From an uncultured SAR86 cluster bacterium (GTDB taxonomy: Bacteria > Pseudomonadota > Gammaproteobacteria > Magnimaribacterales > D2472): DNA of 64,000 bases. This document shows positions 9,891-20,807 of the stretch, in pieces. Where the stretch lies: the NCBI GenBank assembly GCA_902591925.1, contig CACJCN010000002.1, positions 62,001 to 126,000 of the forward strand, written 5' to 3'. The position numbers and the translations under genes were made by a program. Each line of letters begins with the position of its first letter. Within the stretch, counting starts at the first letter, position 1. The notes beneath the pieces are model-generated. The model ran no database searches. It was not told where the DNA came from and saw only the letters and a program-made list of their open reading frames with translations.

Positions 9891-11072
9891 ATGGATATAA
9901 ACTTTAGTAAAGAAGATATTGCTTTTAGAGATGAAGTTAGAGACTGGTTGGCTAACGATTATCCAAAGCATGTAAAAGAAAAAACTGACGCTGGTATTAC
10001 AATTAGTAAAGAGGATTTAATAGATTTCCACAAAGCGTTATCAAAGAAGGGTTGGATGGGCTACAACTGGCCTGTTGAGTATGGTGGAACTGGTTGGTCA
10101 GCTTCGAAGTTATACATTTTTAACAAAGAGCTCGGTTTAGCTGGATGTCCACCAATATTGCCTTTTGGTGTTGGCATGGTTGGTCCTGTCATATATACAT
10201 TTGGTAATGATGAGCAAAAAGAAAGATTTTTACCTGATATACTTAATTTCAACACATGGTGGTGTCAGGGCTATTCTGAACCAGGTTCCGGATCAGATCT
10301 AGCTTCTCTTAAAACAAAAGCTGTTCTTAGAAATGATCTCGATGAAGATTATTATGTTGTTAATGGATCTAAGACATGGACAACATTAGCTCAAAATGCC
10401 GATTGGATATTCTGTTTAGTTAGAACTGATAATAGTGGTATAAAGCAAGAAGGAATTTCATTTCTACTTATTGATATGAAATCACCAGGAATTGAGGTTA
10501 AACCAATAATAACTATTGACGGAGATCACGAGGTTAATTCGGTATTTTTTACTGATGTGAAAGTACCAGCCAATAATCTTATAGGTGAAGAGGGTAAAGG
10601 ATGGACTTACGCAAAATTCCTTCTAGCACATGAAAGATTTGGCATAGCTGGCGTGGGAGCTTCAATGAGACAACTCAAAAGATTGAAAGAGATAATTTCC
10701 AAACTTGATAATTCAGATTTGCAAAAAAAAGTAAATGAACTTGAGGTTGCGTTATCGGCAATTGAAATAACAGAATTGAGACTTCTATCCGCTCTTGAAA
10801 ATGGTGGCCATCCTGGAGCTGAATCATCAATATTAAAAATCAAAGGAACTGAAATGCAACAAGCCTTATCAGAACTATTTGTGGAGGCATCTGGAGAGTA
10901 TGCCTTAATGTATCCAGGACCGCATGGGTATGAAAATAATGATAAACCAGCAGGTCCAGATTATGCTGCTGAAGGCCTATCTGGATTTTTGAATCTTAGA
11001 AAAACATCAATATATGGTGGCAGCAATGAAATTCAAAAAAATATCTTATCCAAGTTTGTGTTGGGCGTTTAA
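9891..11072 (+). CDS. Acyl-CoA dehydrogenase
   Basis: GYSEPGSGSDLASLKTKA and YGGSNEIQKNIL. Start at 9891 (MDINFSKEDIAFRDEV) preferred over 9834. Confidence 0.92.
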   Translation: MDINFSKEDIAFRDEVRDWLANDYPKHVKEKTDAGITISKEDLIDFHKALSKKGWMGYNWPVEYGGTGWSASKLYIFNKELGLAGCPPILPFGVGMVGPVIYTFGNDEQKERFLPDILNFNTWWCQGYSEPGSGSDLASLKTKAVLRNDLDEDYYVVNGSKTWTTLAQNADWIFCLVRTDNSGIKQEGISFLLIDMKSPGIEVKPIITIDGDHEVNSVFFTDVKVPANNLIGEEGKGWTYAKFLLAHERFGIAGVGASMRQLKRLKEIISKLDNSDLQKKVNELEVALSAIEITELRLLSALENGGHPGAESSILKIKGTEMQQALSELFVEASGEYALMYPGPHGYENNDKPAGPDYAAEGLSGFLNLRKTSIYGGSNEIQKNILSKFVLGV

Positions 11073-11075
11073 TTA

Positions 11076-12167
11076 ATGAATCTTGATTATAACGATGAAC
11101 AAAATATGTTGCGAGAGCAGATACAAAAATTTTGTGAATCTGAATATGATTTTTATAAACGAGAAGAAATAGTTAAATCATCAAAAGATTTTGATCCAAA
11201 CGTTTGGAATTTGTTTGCTGAACAGGGATGGTTATCAATGCCATTTTCAGAACAATCTGGTGGCCTTGGTTTTGGCCCTATTGAATTATCAATTTTGTTT
11301 GAAGAATTTGGAAAAGCACTTGTAATAGAGCCATATTTATCAACCGTTGTTCTCTCTGGAACATTATTAGATAAATCAACATTTTCAGAAAAGAATGACT
11401 TAATAGAAAAAATTTGCACTGGATCTATTCATATTTCCCTGGCATACGCTGAAGTTGATAAGGGATACGACTATCTAAACCCTACTACAACTTTAGACTC
11501 AAAATTTATTTTGAATGGAACAAAAACATTAGTTCTTAATGGATCTAACGCTGAAAAAATTATTGTAACTTGTAATAATGATGAGACTTTAAATATTGTT
11601 ATATTAGATGCAAATACATCAGGTGTCTCAATAAACTCTTTTTCAACTGTAGATGGACAGTCATGCTCAGAAATTTCTTTTGAAAATGTTAAATTAGATA
11701 AATCAAATATTGTTGCTACAGGCAATGATGCTAAGAACTTATTAAAAGAAACAATTAATTTAGCTACATTATGTATATGTGCTGAGGCTGTTGGTTGTAT
11801 GGAGTCTTGCTATCATAAGACATTAGAATATACAAAAGGTAGAGAGCAATTTGGTCAACCTATATCTGGTTTTCAAGTTTTACAACATAGAATGGTTGAT
11901 ATGTTTATTGAGTCAGAATTAGCAAAGTCACTTTTAATCAAAGCAATGTTGGAAGTTAATAATAGATCTGATGATATGTATAAACATGTCTCTGCTCTAA
12001 AATCATATGTCGGAAAATCTGGAAAACTTTCAGCAAAAGAAGCTGTTCAACTTCATGGAGGCATGGGTGTTAGTGAGGAAATGATGATCGGACATTACCT
12101 TAAAAAAATGATTTCAGTCGATGCATTATTTGGAAATGCTGACTATCATCTTAAAACTTTTTCATAA
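11076..12167 (+). CDS. Acyl-CoA dehydrogenase (second, partner-type)
   Basis: TKGREQFGQPISGFQVLQHRMVDM and QLHGGMGVSEEM. Tandem with the preceding ACAD. Confidence 0.9.
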   Translation: MNLDYNDEQNMLREQIQKFCESEYDFYKREEIVKSSKDFDPNVWNLFAEQGWLSMPFSEQSGGLGFGPIELSILFEEFGKALVIEPYLSTVVLSGTLLDKSTFSEKNDLIEKICTGSIHISLAYAEVDKGYDYLNPTTTLDSKFILNGTKTLVLNGSNAEKIIVTCNNDETLNIVILDANTSGVSINSFSTVDGQSCSEISFENVKLDKSNIVATGNDAKNLLKETINLATLCICAEAVGCMESCYHKTLEYTKGREQFGQPISGFQVLQHRMVDMFIESELAKSLLIKAMLEVNNRSDDMYKHVSALKSYVGKSGKLSAKEAVQLHGGMGVSEEMMIGHYLKKMISVDALFGNADYHLKTFS

Positions 12168-12209
12168 TACTTTATTTAGGTATTTTACTAAAAGATTTAT
12201 AATCAAACC

Positions 12210-13712
12210 ATGAGTGATAACAGGGATATCAATCTTCAGTCTACTAAAAGACAAAAAAGGATCTTACCTGAAGATTCATTTGGCGATTGGAAATGGAGAG
12301 AAGGTCTTGCTGAGCTAATGGTTCCCATTATTGGTTCTTTGTATCGTAATGGCATAAATATCCTTATTTATGGTAAATCTCTTGTAAATGAATCACCAGT
12401 AGCAATAATGAAGGCACATCGCTTTGCTAGACAATCTGATAATAATGAACTCAGTGAATTAGAAACTTATCCAATTTTAAAATATATAGAAACTTTAGAT
12501 CTAGCTGATTGTGAGATTGATGTTGGTGAAATAGCTGTTAAATGTCCATTTTTTGAAGAAATTAAAAGTGATGATAATAAAATTGGGGATTACATTGATA
12601 GCGAGCTGGAATCTGTATTAAATAAGAAATCAAATAGACCTCCTGAACCTGCAAATATAGTGTTGTATGGTTTTGGAAGGATTGGAAGACTTGTTGCTAG
12701 AATGATGACACAAACTACAGGACCAGGTAATTATTTTAAATTAAGAGCTATTGTCATTAGAAAAGCTACTGATGATGATATATTTAAACGAGCCAGCTTG
12801 TTAACAAAAGATTCTGTTCATGGTCCTTTTGATGGCACAGTAAGAGTTGACAAAGAAAATTCATGCTTAGTAATTAACGGAAATCCAGTAAAAGTTATTT
12901 ATGCATCTGGTCCGGAAAAAGTTACTTATGCAGATCATGGTATACATAGTCCAGTCGTAATTGATAATACTGGTATATGGAGAGACGAAGAAGCATTATC
13001 TGTTCATATTAAATCAGGAGCCTCAAAGGTTATTTTAACTGCGCCTGCAAAAGGAAATATCAAAAATATTGTATACGGAATAAATGATTCTATTCTTGAA
13101 GAAAATGATCAGATTATATCTGCTGCTTCATGCACAACAAATGCAATTGTTCCTGTTCTGAAAACTATTAATGATAAGTTCAAGATTAATGGAGGCCACA
13201 TTGAAACTGTTCATGCTTATACAAATGATCAAAATCTAATCGATAATTTTCACAAAAAAGATAGGCGTGGTAGAGGTGCGCCACTTAATATGGTAATAAC
13301 ATCAACTGGGGCTGTAAATGCGGTTGCGAAAGCTCTACCAGAACTTAAAGGAAAACTTACTGGTAATGCCATAAGAGTGCCGACGCCAAATGTTAGTCTT
13401 GCAATATTATCACTGGAATTAGATGAAAAAGTTACTGTTGAAACAATAAATGATTATCTTAGATCTATAGCTTTTCACTCTAAATATAGAGAAATTATAG
13501 GATTTGTTAATTCATCTGAAGTTGTCTCTACTGATTTTTATTCATCACCATTTGCAACAGTAATAGATTCTCAGGCTACTATTACTAATGACAAAAGAGT
13601 AACTCTTTATTGTTGGTATGATAATGAATACGGCTATACTAAACAAGTAATTAGTTTATCTAAGAAAGTAGCTAAAATTAATTTACCAAGATTACCTAAA
13701 CCAATTAGCTAA
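12210..13712 (+). CDS. gap: Glyceraldehyde-3-phosphate dehydrogenase, long form
   Basis: YGFGRIGRLVARMM, SAASCTTNAIVPVLK catalytic Cys, WYDNEYGYTKQVISL. About 130-aa N-terminal extension. Confidence 0.92.
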   Translation: MSDNRDINLQSTKRQKRILPEDSFGDWKWREGLAELMVPIIGSLYRNGINILIYGKSLVNESPVAIMKAHRFARQSDNNELSELETYPILKYIETLDLADCEIDVGEIAVKCPFFEEIKSDDNKIGDYIDSELESVLNKKSNRPPEPANIVLYGFGRIGRLVARMMTQTTGPGNYFKLRAIVIRKATDDDIFKRASLLTKDSVHGPFDGTVRVDKENSCLVINGNPVKVIYASGPEKVTYADHGIHSPVVIDNTGIWRDEEALSVHIKSGASKVILTAPAKGNIKNIVYGINDSILEENDQIISAASCTTNAIVPVLKTINDKFKINGGHIETVHAYTNDQNLIDNFHKKDRRGRGAPLNMVITSTGAVNAVAKALPELKGKLTGNAIRVPTPNVSLAILSLELDEKVTVETINDYLRSIAFHSKYREIIGFVNSSEVVSTDFYSSPFATVIDSQATITNDKRVTLYCWYDNEYGYTKQVISLSKKVAKINLPRLPKPIS

Positions 13713-13717
13713 AAACA

Positions 13718-13760
13718 TAGAATCCTAGGCGCTTTAGCCTTATAATTCTATTGTTTTTTA
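13718..13760 (+). terminator. Putative rho-independent terminator between gap and nqrA
   Basis: TAGAAT (13718-13723) pairs with ATTCTA (13745-13750), with inner AGGC/GCCT, followed by TTGTTTTTTATTG. Confidence 0.55.
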
Positions 13761-13796
13761 TTGTTTCAACCGTAACTTTATTAAGGCACACAAAAA

Positions 13797-15113
13797 GTGA
13801 TAAAAATATCAAAAGGTCTTGATTTACCAATATCAGGCTCACCTACAAATATAATTTCTGACGAACCTAAAGTTTCGTCTGTAGCTTTGCTGTCTAATGA
13901 TTTTATTGGCATGAAACCAACCATGCTAGTGAAAGAAGGAGAGATTGTTAAAGCTGGTCAAAAAATTTTTGAAGATAAGAAAAATATTGGAGTTTATTTT
14001 ACTTCTCCTGCTGGTGGTATTGTTAAGGATATAAACAGGGGAGATAAAAGAAGGTTTTTATCAATCGAAATAGACATAACAGATACTGAAGAGTTGGTTA
14101 ATTTTGATATGGGCGATTCAGTTGATCAAATTAAAGCATGCCTTATTGATTCTGGACTATGGAATGCTTTTAGAACAAGGCCCTTTAATAGAACACCTGG
14201 CATTAATGAAACTCCTGATGCTGTTTTTATAAATTGCTGTGACTCTAATCCTCTTTCGATAGATCCGTATGAAATAATATCACTTAACAAAACTGAGTTT
14301 GATGAAGGACTGAATGTTTTATTAAATTTTTTTAATTGCAATATAAATCTTTGTTATCAAAATAACGATTTTGATACATCATTTGAAAAAATAAATTACT
14401 ATCAATTCCAAGGCCCACATCCATCAGGACTAGCAAGCACTCATATTTCTAAGATTTATCCAGTGAATCTAGATAGAAAAGTTTGGACAATTAATTATCA
14501 AGACATTATTTCAATTGGATACCTTAAGCATAACAAAGAAATTAGAACTTCAAAATATATATCGTTAGCTGGTCCCTCGGTTTATGAACCATCTTTAATA
14601 AAGGTAAGAATTGGAGGAAATATTGACGAAATTACAGCTGGTAAAATTGAACCGAATTCAAGAATCATTTCTGGATCTGTTCTTCATGGTCATCAATCTG
14701 AAGGAGTCATGAATTATCTTGGATATTACGATTCTCAAATATCTGTTATTGCAGATGAAGTTAATAATATATTTATGAATTGGCTTATGCCAGGTTCATC
14801 TTTACATTCAAAATTAAATATTTTCATATCTTCATTTATCAAACCTGAAAAATTTACTTTCAATACTTCTATTGGTGGTGGTAATAGAGCCATAGTTCCA
14901 ATTTCATCCTACGAAGAAGTAATTCCTATGGATATATTAGTAACACAATTGTTGAAAGCATTAGTAGTGTCCGATATTGATATGGCTATAGATTTAGGTA
15001 TGTTAGAACTAGTACCAGAGGACTTGGCATTATGTTCATACGTATGCCCAAGTAAATACGATTACTCATCAATATTAATGGATAACCTTAACAAACTTTA
15101 TTTAGAATCATGA
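13797..15113 (+). CDS. nqrA: Na+-translocating NADH:quinone reductase subunit A
   Basis: GTG start; MIKISKGLDLPISGSP; first gene of the nqr operon. Confidence 0.95.
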   Translation: MIKISKGLDLPISGSPTNIISDEPKVSSVALLSNDFIGMKPTMLVKEGEIVKAGQKIFEDKKNIGVYFTSPAGGIVKDINRGDKRRFLSIEIDITDTEELVNFDMGDSVDQIKACLIDSGLWNAFRTRPFNRTPGINETPDAVFINCCDSNPLSIDPYEIISLNKTEFDEGLNVLLNFFNCNINLCYQNNDFDTSFEKINYYQFQGPHPSGLASTHISKIYPVNLDRKVWTINYQDIISIGYLKHNKEIRTSKYISLAGPSVYEPSLIKVRIGGNIDEITAGKIEPNSRIISGSVLHGHQSEGVMNYLGYYDSQISVIADEVNNIFMNWLMPGSSLHSKLNIFISSFIKPEKFTFNTSIGGGNRAIVPISSYEEVIPMDILVTQLLKALVVSDIDMAIDLGMLELVPEDLALCSYVCPSKYDYSSILMDNLNKLYLES

Positions 15114-16339
15114 AAATTTTAAGAAATTATCTTGATAATATAAAACCAAATTTTGTAAGCGATGGTAAACACGTTAAGTGGTTTCCATTATTCGATGCTA
15201 TTGAAAATTTATTTTTTTCTTATGGTAAAAAAACAAAAAATCCAATACATGTAAGAGATGCTGTTGATATTCAAAAAGTAATGGTTACTGTTTGGTTAGC
15301 AACTTTTCCAGCTATGTTTTTTGGTATGTATAATCTTGGTGCGAACTCTCTTGAATATTTAGAATCGATTAATCAACAAAATACTGGTGATTGGCATCAT
15401 TATTTTGTGAGTATAGTTGGATATGATTCAAGCAGTTTTCTAAGCAAGCTTTGGTTCGGCGCATGTTATTTTCTGCCAATATACTTTGTTGTTTTTACAG
15501 TAGGTATTGCTTGGGAAGCTTTATTTGCAATTGTTAGAAAACATGAAATCAATGAAGGAGCTTTTGTTTCAACAGTTTTATTTTCTTTAAGTTGTCCTCC
15601 TGATATTCCTCTTTGGCAAGCTGCTATGGGTATTTCATTTGGTCTTGTAATAGGTAAAGAAATATTCGGTGGAACTGGTAAAAATTTCTTAAATCCTGCA
15701 CTTACTGGCCGAGCTTTTTTATACTTTGCATATCCTGCTCAGATATCAGGAGATAAAGTATGGGTAGCAGGTATTTCTGATTACAATATAATTCCTGAGG
15801 GTTACAGTGGAGCCACAGCCTTAGGTGTAGCTGCTGAAAGCGGTATGGCTGGAATAACTAATTCCTATACATGGATGGATGCATTTCTAGGTAATATTCC
15901 TGGTTCAGTTGGTGAAACATCTATTATTGCTATATTAATTGGATTAGCAGTTCTATTAATTACTAAAGTTGCTTCATATAGAATTGTTTTAGGAACTTTT
16001 GTTGGAATGATATTAATGTCATCTCTATTAAATATAGTGGGATCAGATTCAAATCCAATGTTTGCTATTCCTTGGTATTGGCATGCTGTTATTGGAAGTT
16101 TTGCTTTTGGTTTGGTGTTTATGGCAACAGAGCCAGTTTCAGGTTCAGGAACTAATACTGGAAGATGGATATACGGAATTGTAATTGGAGTTACAGTTAT
16201 ATTAATACGTGTTATCAATCCAGCATTTCCTGAAGGAATGATGTTAGCAATTTTATTCGCAAACTTATTAGCTCCTGTTATTGACCATATGGTCGTTATG
16301 TCTAATATAAAAAGAAGAAAGGCTTTATATAATGAATGA
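15110..16339 (+). CDS. nqrB: Na+-NQR subunit B
   Basis: NPALTGRAFLYFAYP, SGATALGVAAE (covalent FMN Thr region), FMATEPVSGSGTNTGRW. Confidence 0.95.
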   Translation: MKILRNYLDNIKPNFVSDGKHVKWFPLFDAIENLFFSYGKKTKNPIHVRDAVDIQKVMVTVWLATFPAMFFGMYNLGANSLEYLESINQQNTGDWHHYFVSIVGYDSSSFLSKLWFGACYFLPIYFVVFTVGIAWEALFAIVRKHEINEGAFVSTVLFSLSCPPDIPLWQAAMGISFGLVIGKEIFGGTGKNFLNPALTGRAFLYFAYPAQISGDKVWVAGISDYNIIPEGYSGATALGVAAESGMAGITNSYTWMDAFLGNIPGSVGETSIIAILIGLAVLLITKVASYRIVLGTFVGMILMSSLLNIVGSDSNPMFAIPWYWHAVIGSFAFGLVFMATEPVSGSGTNTGRWIYGIVIGVTVILIRVINPAFPEGMMLAILFANLLAPVIDHMVVMSNIKRRKALYNE

Positions 16340-17105
16340 ATCAATAGTTAAAACAATTGGAGTTGCATTTGCAGTTTGTTTAATCTGCTCACTGGTTGTT
16401 TCTACATCAGCAGTTAGTCTTAGGGATCTTCAAAAAGAAAATAAACTAAATGATAAAAGAATAAAAATACTACAAGTTGCAGATATCTATGATCCAAGTA
16501 TTTCTATTGCTGAGCAATTTTCTGAATTGGAGTCAAAGTTTATTGATTTTAATACTGGATTAATGATGGATGAATACAATAATTTTAGTATAGATGAGTA
16601 TGATCAAATTGTTGTTACAAAAGATCCTAATTTATCATCCAAAGTTCCAAGTTCAGAGGATATTGCAATTATAAAAAACAGAGAAAATGTTGGAAAGATT
16701 TATATATTAAGAGACGAAGTAGGCACTATTGATAAATTAGTACTTCCCATAAGAGGTTACGGGCTCTGGGGAACTCTATATGGTTATATTTCAATTGAAG
16801 AAGATTTTAATACTGTTTCTGGAATAGAATTTTATGATCACAAAGAAACACCTGGTTTGGGTGCAGAAGTTGATAATCCAAAATGGAAAGCTCAGTGGAA
16901 AGGAAAAAAAATATATAAAGACAATAAAGTTAATTTAGCAGTAATTAAAGGAAAAGTTGAGGCAGGGGATTCTGAGTCATCCTACAAAATAGATGGTCTA
17001 TCTGGAGCCACTATCACAAGCAGGGGAGTTACAAACATGGTAGCTTATTGGTTTGGTGAGTCAGGATATTCATCATTATTAAGAGAATTAAACTATGAAT
17101 CTTAA
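16332..17105 (+). CDS. nqrC: Na+-NQR subunit C
   Basis: [12 protein letters not shown] and [13 protein letters not shown] (FMN-Thr motif SGAT). Confidence 0.95.
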   Translation: MNESIVKTIGVAFAVCLICSLVVSTSAVSLRDLQKENKLNDKRIKILQVADIYDPSISIAEQFSELESKFIDFNTGLMMDEYNNFSIDEYDQIVVTKDPNLSSKVPSSEDIAIIKNRENVGKIYILRDEVGTIDKLVLPIRGYGLWGTLYGYISIEEDFNTVSGIEFYDHKETPGLGAEVDNPKWKAQWKGKKIYKDNKVNLAVIKGKVEAGDSESSYKIDGLSGATITSRGVTNMVAYWFGESGYSSLLRELNYES

Positions 17106-17781
17106 AAAGTATCAGGATGTAATTGTTAAGCCACTTATAGATGAGAATCCTATTACATTGCAAATTCTAGGTATTTGTTCTGCATTGGCAGTTACAAACA
17201 ATCTTTCAGTCACAATGGTAATGTGTGTAGCAGTAATAAGTGTAATTTCTTTTTCAAACCTTTTTATATCATTAATCAGGAACTATATTCCATCGAGTAT
17301 TAGAATTATTGTTCAAATGACAATAATTGCATCACTTGTAATTGTTGTAGATGAATTATTAAAAGCATACGATTATGAAACAAGCAAAAAGCTCTCTGTT
17401 TTTGTAGGTTTAATAATAACGAATTGTATTGTAATGGGTCGTGCTGAAGCTTTTGCTATGAAAGAAAAACCATTATTAAGTTTTTTAGATGGTCTAGGAA
17501 ACGGTATTGGATATAGTTTAATTTTGATCGCAGTAGCAACAATAAGAGAGCTATTTGGAGCAGGAACTTTATTTGGATATGAAATTCTTCCACTAATATC
17601 TAATGGTGGTTGGTACATGGGTAATAATTTATTACTGTTACCCCCGAGCTCATTTATTATCATAGGTTTATTTATTTGGTTAATAAGATCATTAAAATCT
17701 GATCAGGTTGAAGAAGATGACTTCTTTGTTTCAAAGCATTCAACCAGTCCTGATTTATCTAAAAGAGAAATAAATGTTTGA
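17095..17781 (+). CDS. nqrD: Na+-NQR subunit D
   Basis: Multi-TM protein with [17 protein letters not shown] and [19 protein letters not shown]. Confidence 0.95.
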   Translation: MNLKKYQDVIVKPLIDENPITLQILGICSALAVTNNLSVTMVMCVAVISVISFSNLFISLIRNYIPSSIRIIVQMTIIASLVIVVDELLKAYDYETSKKLSVFVGLIITNCIVMGRAEAFAMKEKPLLSFLDGLGNGIGYSLILIAVATIRELFGAGTLFGYEILPLISNGGWYMGNNLLLLPPSSFIIIGLFIWLIRSLKSDQVEEDDFFVSKHSTSPDLSKREINV

Positions 17782-18385
17782 ACATTACTTAAATATTTTT
17801 ATAACAACTGTATTCATTGAAAATATTGCATTGTCTCTTTTTCTTGGAATGTGCACATTCATAGCTATATCAAAAAAAATTGATGCTGCTTTTGGGCTTG
17901 GAATTGCAGTAATTGTTGTTTGTTTGATCACGGTGCCTTTAAATAACCTAATTTATAACTATATTTTAAGAGAAGATGCATTAACCTGGATTGGTATTGA
18001 AGGTACAAATCTAGAATTTGTTGAATTGATTAGTTACATTGGTGTCATTGCAGCAAGTGTTCAAATATTAGAAATGTTTTTAGACAAGTATGTACCTGCT
18101 TTATATAATGCTTTAGGTCAATTTTTACCACTAATTACAGTTAATTGTGCAATTTTAGGTGCTTCCTTATTTATGGTTGAGAAAGATTTAATGTTTGTTG
18201 AAAGTATTGTTTATGGATTTGGAGCAGGTTTTGGATGGGCTTTGGCTATTGTTGTTTTGGCTGGTATTCGAGAAAAACTAAAATATTCTGATATACCAGA
18301 TGGATTAAAAGGTCTTGGCACAACATTTATTATTGTAGGATTAATGAGTTTTGGTTTTATGTCATTTGGAGGTATTTCACTTTAA
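17774..18385 (+). CDS. nqrE: Na+-NQR subunit E
   Basis: [28 protein letters not shown] and [18 protein letters not shown]. Confidence 0.95.
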   Translation: MFEHYLNIFITTVFIENIALSLFLGMCTFIAISKKIDAAFGLGIAVIVVCLITVPLNNLIYNYILREDALTWIGIEGTNLEFVELISYIGVIAASVQILEMFLDKYVPALYNALGQFLPLITVNCAILGASLFMVEKDLMFVESIVYGFGAGFGWALAIVVLAGIREKLKYSDIPDGLKGLGTTFIIVGLMSFGFMSFGGISL

Positions 18386-18386
18386 T

Positions 18387-19613
18387 ATGAGTATAGATTT
18401 AATTTTAGGTGTTACCGCTTTTAGTGGAATTATTCTTCTGCTTGTTCTTGTAATAATATTTGCAAGATCAAAGCTTGTATCAACAGGCAATGTTTCTATT
18501 GAAATTAATGGTGATGATTCCAATCCAATAGTTGTACCAGCCGGAGCAAAGTTATTACAAACATTAGCTGATAACAATATATTTCTTGCCTCTGCTTGCG
18601 GTGGCGGTGGAACCTGTAGTCAGTGTAAATGTCAGGTATTTGAAGGCGGTGGCTCTATATTAGCTGCAGAAGAGTCACATTTTAATTCAACACAACAAAA
18701 AGATGGTTGGAGATTGTCATGCCAGGTACCGGTAAAGAATGATTTAAAAATTGCAGTTCCTGAGGATGTTTTTGGTGTAAAAGAATGGGAATGTGAAGTT
18801 ATATCTAATGAGAATGTTGCAACCTTTATTAAAGAACTGATTCTTAAATTACCAGAAGGTGAAAATGTAGATTTTAGAGCTGGCGGTTATGTACAACTTG
18901 AGGCTCCAGCTTATGATATCGATTACAAAGATTTTGATATTGAAAAAGAATATCATGAAGATTGGGATAGATTTAAGATTTGGAATAACAAATCATCTAC
19001 TAATGAACCAGTTATTAGAGCATACTCTATGGCTAATTATCCTGAAGAAAAAGGTATTATTAAATTTAACATAAGAATTGCATCACCACCTCCAGGCCAA
19101 GATGTTCCACCAGGATTAATGTCTTCTTGGACTTTTGGTCTTAAACCTGGAGATAAAGTTAAAGTGTTTGGACCATTTGGAGAATTTTTTGCTAAAGAAA
19201 CTGATGCGGAAATGGTTTTTGTAGGAGGTGGAGCAGGTATGGCACCTATGAGATCTCATATATTTGATCAATTACTTAGAATAAATACCAATAGGAAAAT
19301 AACCTTCTGGTATGGAGCTAGAAGTCTTAAAGAAATGTTTTATGTAAACGAATTTGACGAGTTAGCGAAGAAATACGATAACTTTGAATGGCATGTTGCA
19401 TTATCTGATCCATTACCTGAAGATGACTGGGATGGTGAAACTGGCTTCATACATAATGTATTATATGAAAATTATCTTAAAACTCACGACGCACCTGAAG
19501 ATTGTGAATATTATATGTGTGGTCCGCCAATGATGAACAAAGCTGTAATTGATATGTTAATTAATTTAGGTGTAGAGCCAGAAAATATCGCTTTAGACGA
19601 CTTTGGTGGTTAA
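18387..19613 (+). CDS. nqrF: Na+-NQR subunit F
   Basis: 2Fe-2S cysteines [21 protein letters not shown] domains. Start at 18387 (MSIDLILGV) preferred over 18351. Confidence 0.95.
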   Translation: MSIDLILGVTAFSGIILLLVLVIIFARSKLVSTGNVSIEINGDDSNPIVVPAGAKLLQTLADNNIFLASACGGGGTCSQCKCQVFEGGGSILAAEESHFNSTQQKDGWRLSCQVPVKNDLKIAVPEDVFGVKEWECEVISNENVATFIKELILKLPEGENVDFRAGGYVQLEAPAYDIDYKDFDIEKEYHEDWDRFKIWNNKSSTNEPVIRAYSMANYPEEKGIIKFNIRIASPPPGQDVPPGLMSSWTFGLKPGDKVKVFGPFGEFFAKETDAEMVFVGGGAGMAPMRSHIFDQLLRINTNRKITFWYGARSLKEMFYVNEFDELAKKYDNFEWHVALSDPLPEDDWDGETGFIHNVLYENYLKTHDAPEDCEYYMCGPPMMNKAVIDMLINLGVEPENIALDDFGG

Positions 19614-19627
19614 TAAATTTTAACAAA

Positions 19628-20620
19628 GTGTCTAGATATTTTTTTTCTAAACTAATAGCTCTTATAGCTGGAATTATTTTATTACTCATTGCATATAATC
19701 ATAATGCTAATTCTTTATATGTAATATCAGGAAATGCATACGGAACAACGTGGTCTGTTTCATCGCCTCAATATATTGCAGATAACCACAAAGAAGCTAT
19801 TAAAGATATTATTAATGATATTGACTATGTAGCCTCAAACTACAAGTCAAAATCTGAAATTTCAAAAATTAATTTGAACTTTAAACAATCTCAATTTGTT
19901 TCAAATGACCTATTTGAGATTTTAAAAATAGCTAAAAGTGTAGAAGATATTTCGGATGGATACTACAACATTATGTTGGGTAAAATTTCTAGTAGTTTGG
20001 GGTTTGCACCAGATTTTGGTAAAAAATCTCTTCAAAAAAAGTTGTCAACATATGAGCTTGATGAAAAAAATAGTTCTTTAATAAGATACTCTGAGAATTG
20101 GTTTGACTTGTCTTCCATTGCTAAAGGATATGCAGTACAAAAAATACATGAATACCTTACTTTGTCTAATCTTAATAATCATCTTATTGATATAGGAGGT
20201 GAATTAATAATAAGTGGAAGTAAAAATGGTAAACCATGGAATATTGGTATACAAAATCCTTTATCAAATATAGATAGTTCAACTACAACCATAAATAATG
20301 AGAATAATGATTTTCTTGCTATTGCAACATCTGGAGAGTACAGAAATTTTAAATTAGATAAAGATGGAAACAAAATTACTCATACCATTAATCCTCTTAC
20401 TCTTTCATCTATAGATAATGATATTTTATCGGTAACTGTTATTAATGATTACTCTGCAACATATTCGGATGCTTATGCAACAGCCTTTAATGCAATGGGA
20501 AAAAGCAAAGCAATAGAAGTAGCTAATAAAAATAATATTGCAACCATGATTATTTATAAAAAAGCTAACAATGATATAGATATTGTTTTTTCAGATAAAT
20601 GGTATGATTTATTTATATGA
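19628..20620 (+). CDS. apbE: FAD:protein FMN transferase ApbE
   Basis: YGTTWSV, LIDIGGELIISGSKNGKPWNIGIQNP, THTINPLT, YSDAYATAFNAMG. Confidence 0.9.
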   Translation: MSRYFFSKLIALIAGIILLLIAYNHNANSLYVISGNAYGTTWSVSSPQYIADNHKEAIKDIINDIDYVASNYKSKSEISKINLNFKQSQFVSNDLFEILKIAKSVEDISDGYYNIMLGKISSSLGFAPDFGKKSLQKKLSTYELDEKNSSLIRYSENWFDLSSIAKGYAVQKIHEYLTLSNLNNHLIDIGGELIISGSKNGKPWNIGIQNPLSNIDSSTTTINNENNDFLAIATSGEYRNFKLDKDGNKITHTINPLTLSSIDNDILSVTVINDYSATYSDAYATAFNAMGKSKAIEVANKNNIATMIIYKKANNDIDIVFSDKWYDLFI

Positions 20621-20793
20621 ATGAGTTATTACTGTCATTTTTAATAATTGCGTTTGCTTTTACTGGCTTAGCAGTAGGCCTTATTTTTAAAAATCAACCA
20701 ATTAAAGGTTCTTGTGGGGGAATGGCTAATCTTAAGGATGGTTCTACTTGTGAAATATGCGGAAGATCTGATCCAGAAAATTGTAAAGATTAG
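20617..20793 (+). CDS. nqrM: (Na+)-NQR maturation protein NqrM, missing from ORF track
   Basis: ATGA overlap with the apbE stop; MNELLLSFLIIAFAFTGLAVGLIFKNQPIKGSCGGMANLKDGSTCEICGRSDPENCKD*. One TM plus a conserved Cys pattern; canonical position after apbE. Confidence 0.9.
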   Translation: MNELLLSFLIIAFAFTGLAVGLIFKNQPIKGSCGGMANLKDGSTCEICGRSDPENCKD

Positions 20794-20807
20794 TTCCTTT
20801 TATAATC

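Noticed and set aside
15865-16344. Minus-strand 159-aa ORF inside nqrB
   Set aside because: Antisense shadow of a well-supported gene; no start context or domain.
13797-20793. Na+-NQR operon as a novel energy system
   Set aside because: Gene order nqrABCDEF-apbE-nqrM is the standard gammaproteobacterial arrangement; only the missing nqrM call was worth adding.
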